A stretch of 64,000 nt of DNA from Glossina fuscipes (lineage: Eukaryota; Arthropoda; Insecta; Diptera; Glossinidae), in the NCBI RefSeq assembly GCF_014805625.2, contig NW_023998490.1:464927-528926 (forward strand). Reading direction: 5' to 3'. The notes below the pieces were generated by a model. That model made no database searches, was not told the DNA's origin, and saw nothing but the letters and a program-made list of their open reading frames with translations. The number at the start of each line of letters is the position of its first letter. Position 1 is the stretch's first letter. The translations under genes were made by a program, and so were the position numbers. This document shows positions 61,387 to 64,000 of the stretch, piece by piece.

Positions 61387-61480
61387 TTAAAGGTCTAGTA
61401 AGTATATGCAAAAATCGGGAGGCAATGGAATCATACTTTCATCACCTTCCATGAAAATGCATACATGTAAAAAAAAGCGA
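61387..61480 (+). pseudogene. mariner remnant, irritans type, right part
   Basis: The frame broken at 59592 continues here: EDF before the insertion joins KGL after it, as in the usual AYFxGL region. The rest is decayed, with a stop near 61454. Confidence 0.55.
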
Positions 61481-61689
61481 AAGCATTATTGTCGAGTCAA
61501 GCCGATCATTCTAGGCCGTACAATCGTTTATTTATTATCGAGATGAAGTACTTGTTATATCTTTTCAAACCCGCAAACAGAATAGGGCCAACAACGTAAA
61601 TCGACGTGGCATACATCCAGCAAAATTAAATTCCTTTTCAAAGATTTTAAAATTTTGCATATATTTTCGTCATAAAGCACGAAAAATTG

Positions 61690-62300
61690 CATTTTATAGG
61701 CACACGGGAGCCCTTATTTGGGGTGGGATCTAAAAAATGGGTCAAATTTTATTGTCATTATTATTTTATTATTACTACATAATCATTAAGTATATTGGAA
61801 ATTAGACCTTTTGCTATAACTGATCTTCGGAACAAAAGTTATACACCTAAGTGTTCAAGAAAGTGGCCATAACTAAGCATTCCAATTTAATCACAGCATC
61901 AAATTTCACTAACAAATCTTAAACGCTGTACATACAGATAAATCGACAGACTAATTTACATCGATTCGAATGACTTTGAATTAATCGGTAAAACTGACAG
62001 GACACCTCTTGCTTAAGTCCCTCTGAGTGTTACATATATATAAGCACAGCTTTCTTCACACACCCTTCAACGCGAGTAGTGCAGTGATGCAGGAAAGATA
62101 TATTTTCCAATAAAGTCTAATATTTGGCATTTTAGAACGAAAATTGGTCCAGAGTAGTGATTCGGCGCAAAAATTTTGTTGCGTTGAACTTTGAAGTGTT
62201 ACTTACTCTATTCTACGGTCCCACTTCCATATTAATCACAGTAGCGTAAGAGTAAGTCTAAGAATCTGCCTTGCCCGACTTCAACCTTTTAATTTCGTGA
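61690..62300. repeat. Composite mini-me-like repeat remains
   Basis: 61850-62010 reads on the minus strand as a diverged GTCY/core block ('gtgaaatttgatgctgtg', 'attcgaatcgatgtaaatta'). 62040-62300 reads on the plus strand as the last unit and end block of a long variant ('acgaaaattggtccagagta', then CTGCCTTGCCCGACTTCAA). Borders are uncertain. Confidence 0.4.
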
Positions 62301-62328
62301 TCTGAATTTTATATAATAATTTATTTGT

Positions 62329-62640
62329 TTTATACCCTACACCGCTTGTGATACAAGGGTGAAGCAAGTTTGTGGGGATGAGCTGAGATACACCCACCTT
62401 TTATTGTACTGATCGTTTCAGCGGTCAGCTTTTGAGATATTTTGGTAGTGACCTGTGTTGGCCCAAGGACGAGCGCCATTGAAAATGGTTTCGATCGGAC
62501 CACTTCTTCGAGCACTTCTTATATGACGCGTTACTTTGAAAAGTCGTCATATGAACGACCGTATCAAGCGGAGTGGTAAGGGATGTTTAATGGCGTGCCC
62601 CGACACACCCTAATGGTTTTTCTAGTTACTTTTCTGTATT
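62329..62640 (+). repeat. mini-me/DINE-1-like dispersed repeat
   Basis: TATACCCTACACC head at 62331, 'gatacaagggtgaagcaagt', a deleted GTCY region, then 'ttggcccaaggacgagcgcc', 'attgaaaatggtttcgatcg', 'gaccacttcttcgagcactt', 'gcggagtggtaagggatgtt' and a T-rich end near 62635. Confidence 0.7.
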
Positions 62641-63619
62641 CGTGTATGTACATAACTATTCTAAGAGACTCCTTAATGCTTAATGCGGATTTTGAAAAGT
62701 CGAACATAAGGTGCTCTCTCCTATATAATACACGATAGTGTCTTATGTTAACCCCTTATCGCAAATAATTTGTTTGCTTGATTTGACTGTGATGTAATTA
62801 TTACATCACATTTTATATTTAAGAGTTGTTATGAAGCGAATCATCACACTTATGACATACATTAAAGCGGGAATTTGAAATATTTATTAAAAGTCAAACA
62901 TATTGATATCATGAAAGGCACTTTCATGGCACGTTATCAATTCTTTCTACGTATAATAATAAAGCATTTCAACTTTTTGCTTGTTTCCATAAATGGTTAA
63001 TATAAGCTGAATACCGGAAATTCAGGAAATTTCGAAAAGTTTATGTAACGAAATTTGCTAAAGTAATTTAATGAATGTTTAACAACATTATTAACCAAAG
63101 TGAGTGCGTGCACGTTCAATTGATTATTATGTGTACCTTTGCATTGCAGATACAGTCTTGGCCAAATACATTAGGCATTCTGTCTATTTATTGCATTACG
63201 ACATTCAAGATGAAAAATAAAACTACATTTATCATCCATAGAGAAAGGAAAAATCCAAGTACAAGTTCGTGGCGCATCAAGCAACTGAGGAAAAAGATCA
63301 GCAGAAAAGCGAATTAACCGATTAAAAATGAAGCCATGAACTTAGGTAATAGTGATAATAGTGCTTGTAAAAATGTATATACACAGAATATCTGAGGAAG
63401 GCAGAATGAGTCGGAAAAGAACATTAGAGTTGAGAAGTCGAGAGTATTGCCAAAGTAAAATGTAAATAATCCTATAAATAAAAAATCTTGAAGTGAGAAG
63501 GTGCAAGCGTGTTGCTCTTAAAAAGAAAATCGACGATCTAGCGATACGAACCCTGCCCAGAAGAGAATTTCCTAACAATATAATGAATCAATAGCTAATA
63601 TTCACTGGATGCACCCTTT
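62641..63619. other. No recognisable gene
   Basis: AT-rich DNA with short frames only (for example 63075-63317, 80 codons, no recognised domain). Confidence 0.45.
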
Positions 63620-64000
63620 GCTTTCTCACTTACCGCAGCCGCATGCTGCGTACAAGTTTTGTGCACTCAGCTGCAGTAGTCCTCCTCTTCCACCTCACTC
63701 GATCTTGTTAGCGCTAAACCAACGCACGGTCGTCACCGACTTATGGCTTGGATGATTATCTTACCGTAATTTCACGCCTTCTATGTTAGTGTCGCCAACG
63801 GCGTCAAGACAGTTTCTAGTACATTGATGTTCATTTGACTGCTCATGTGGCGATCGCAAGCGAACTTTCCACCGTCCTCTTCGGCAGCTATGTAGCCCCA
63901 AACCATAATGCTAGCGCCTCCACGTTTGACCGCAGCCGCCATATAATGATATGAATAGCTTTCTTCGTCGCCACGTCAATTCACACCCGGCTTCCCGAAT
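63620..64000 (-). pseudogene. Tc1-like transposase remnant, cut by the window end
   Basis: On the minus strand from the window edge, VKRGGASIMVWGYIAA (usually VKHGGGSVMVWGC, about 63930-63880) is followed by a FACDRHMSSQMNINVL piece (the usual 'Y..IL' region) and, after a stop, RQDNHPSHKS near 63770-63740 (usually QQDNDPKHTA, second catalytic Asp). A TVRWFSANKIE piece follows. These are conserved blocks of DD34E Tc1 transposases. Stops and a frameshift show it is dead. The N-terminal part would lie beyond 64000. Confidence 0.8.

Overview
This window looks like non-coding chromosomal DNA from a higher fly (Diptera, Cyclorrhapha). It is AT-rich, contains short GT-AG introns, and is crowded with insect transposon remnants: piggyBac, several mariner lineages, Tc1, tRNA-derived SINEs, and many copies of a repeat that resembles the dipteran mini-me/DINE-1 family. 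A tephritid fruit fly would fit, but the sequence does not settle the species. Only one intact host gene can be built with confidence.

That gene is on the minus strand at 53900-55414. Nine short exons, all joined in phase 1, encode a 288-residue protein. It has a signal peptide, an acidic Thr/Pro stretch, a basic His-rich stretch and a long proline-rich C-terminus. Two exon-plus-intron units inside it were duplicated in tandem so recently that the paired introns are still nearly identical. I do not recognise its family.

Layout. 1-12754: repeat copies and unique AT-rich DNA, including a 1 kb foldback (arms 2205-2527 and 2874-3184). 12755-15001: piggyBac-like element copy 1, inserted in TTAA. 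15083-20356: three mini-me-like copies, the last interrupted by a mauritiana-type mariner. 20361-31436: mostly featureless, with microsatellites. 31440-34555: a long mini-me-like copy and a tandem duplication carrying a SINE with a clear target-site duplication. 35690-41175: a pyrimidine-rich tract, a second SINE type and two dead mariners. 44060-49830: a decayed membrane-protein ORF, another SINE and more mini-me-like copies. 52085-52440: a mariner fragment. 53900-55414: the secreted-protein gene. 58700-61480: a possible retrotransposon RNase H remnant, then an irritans-type mariner interrupted by piggyBac copy 2. 61690-64000: mini-me-like repeats and a Tc1 fragment running off the end.

The two piggyBac copies share the same internal deletion and frameshift, so neither encodes a working transposase. 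If they moved after that break, another element must have supplied the enzyme. All other transposase remnants are also broken. Genes given only as short ORFs (39915-40289, 44063-44406, 51504-51947) are listed with low confidence.
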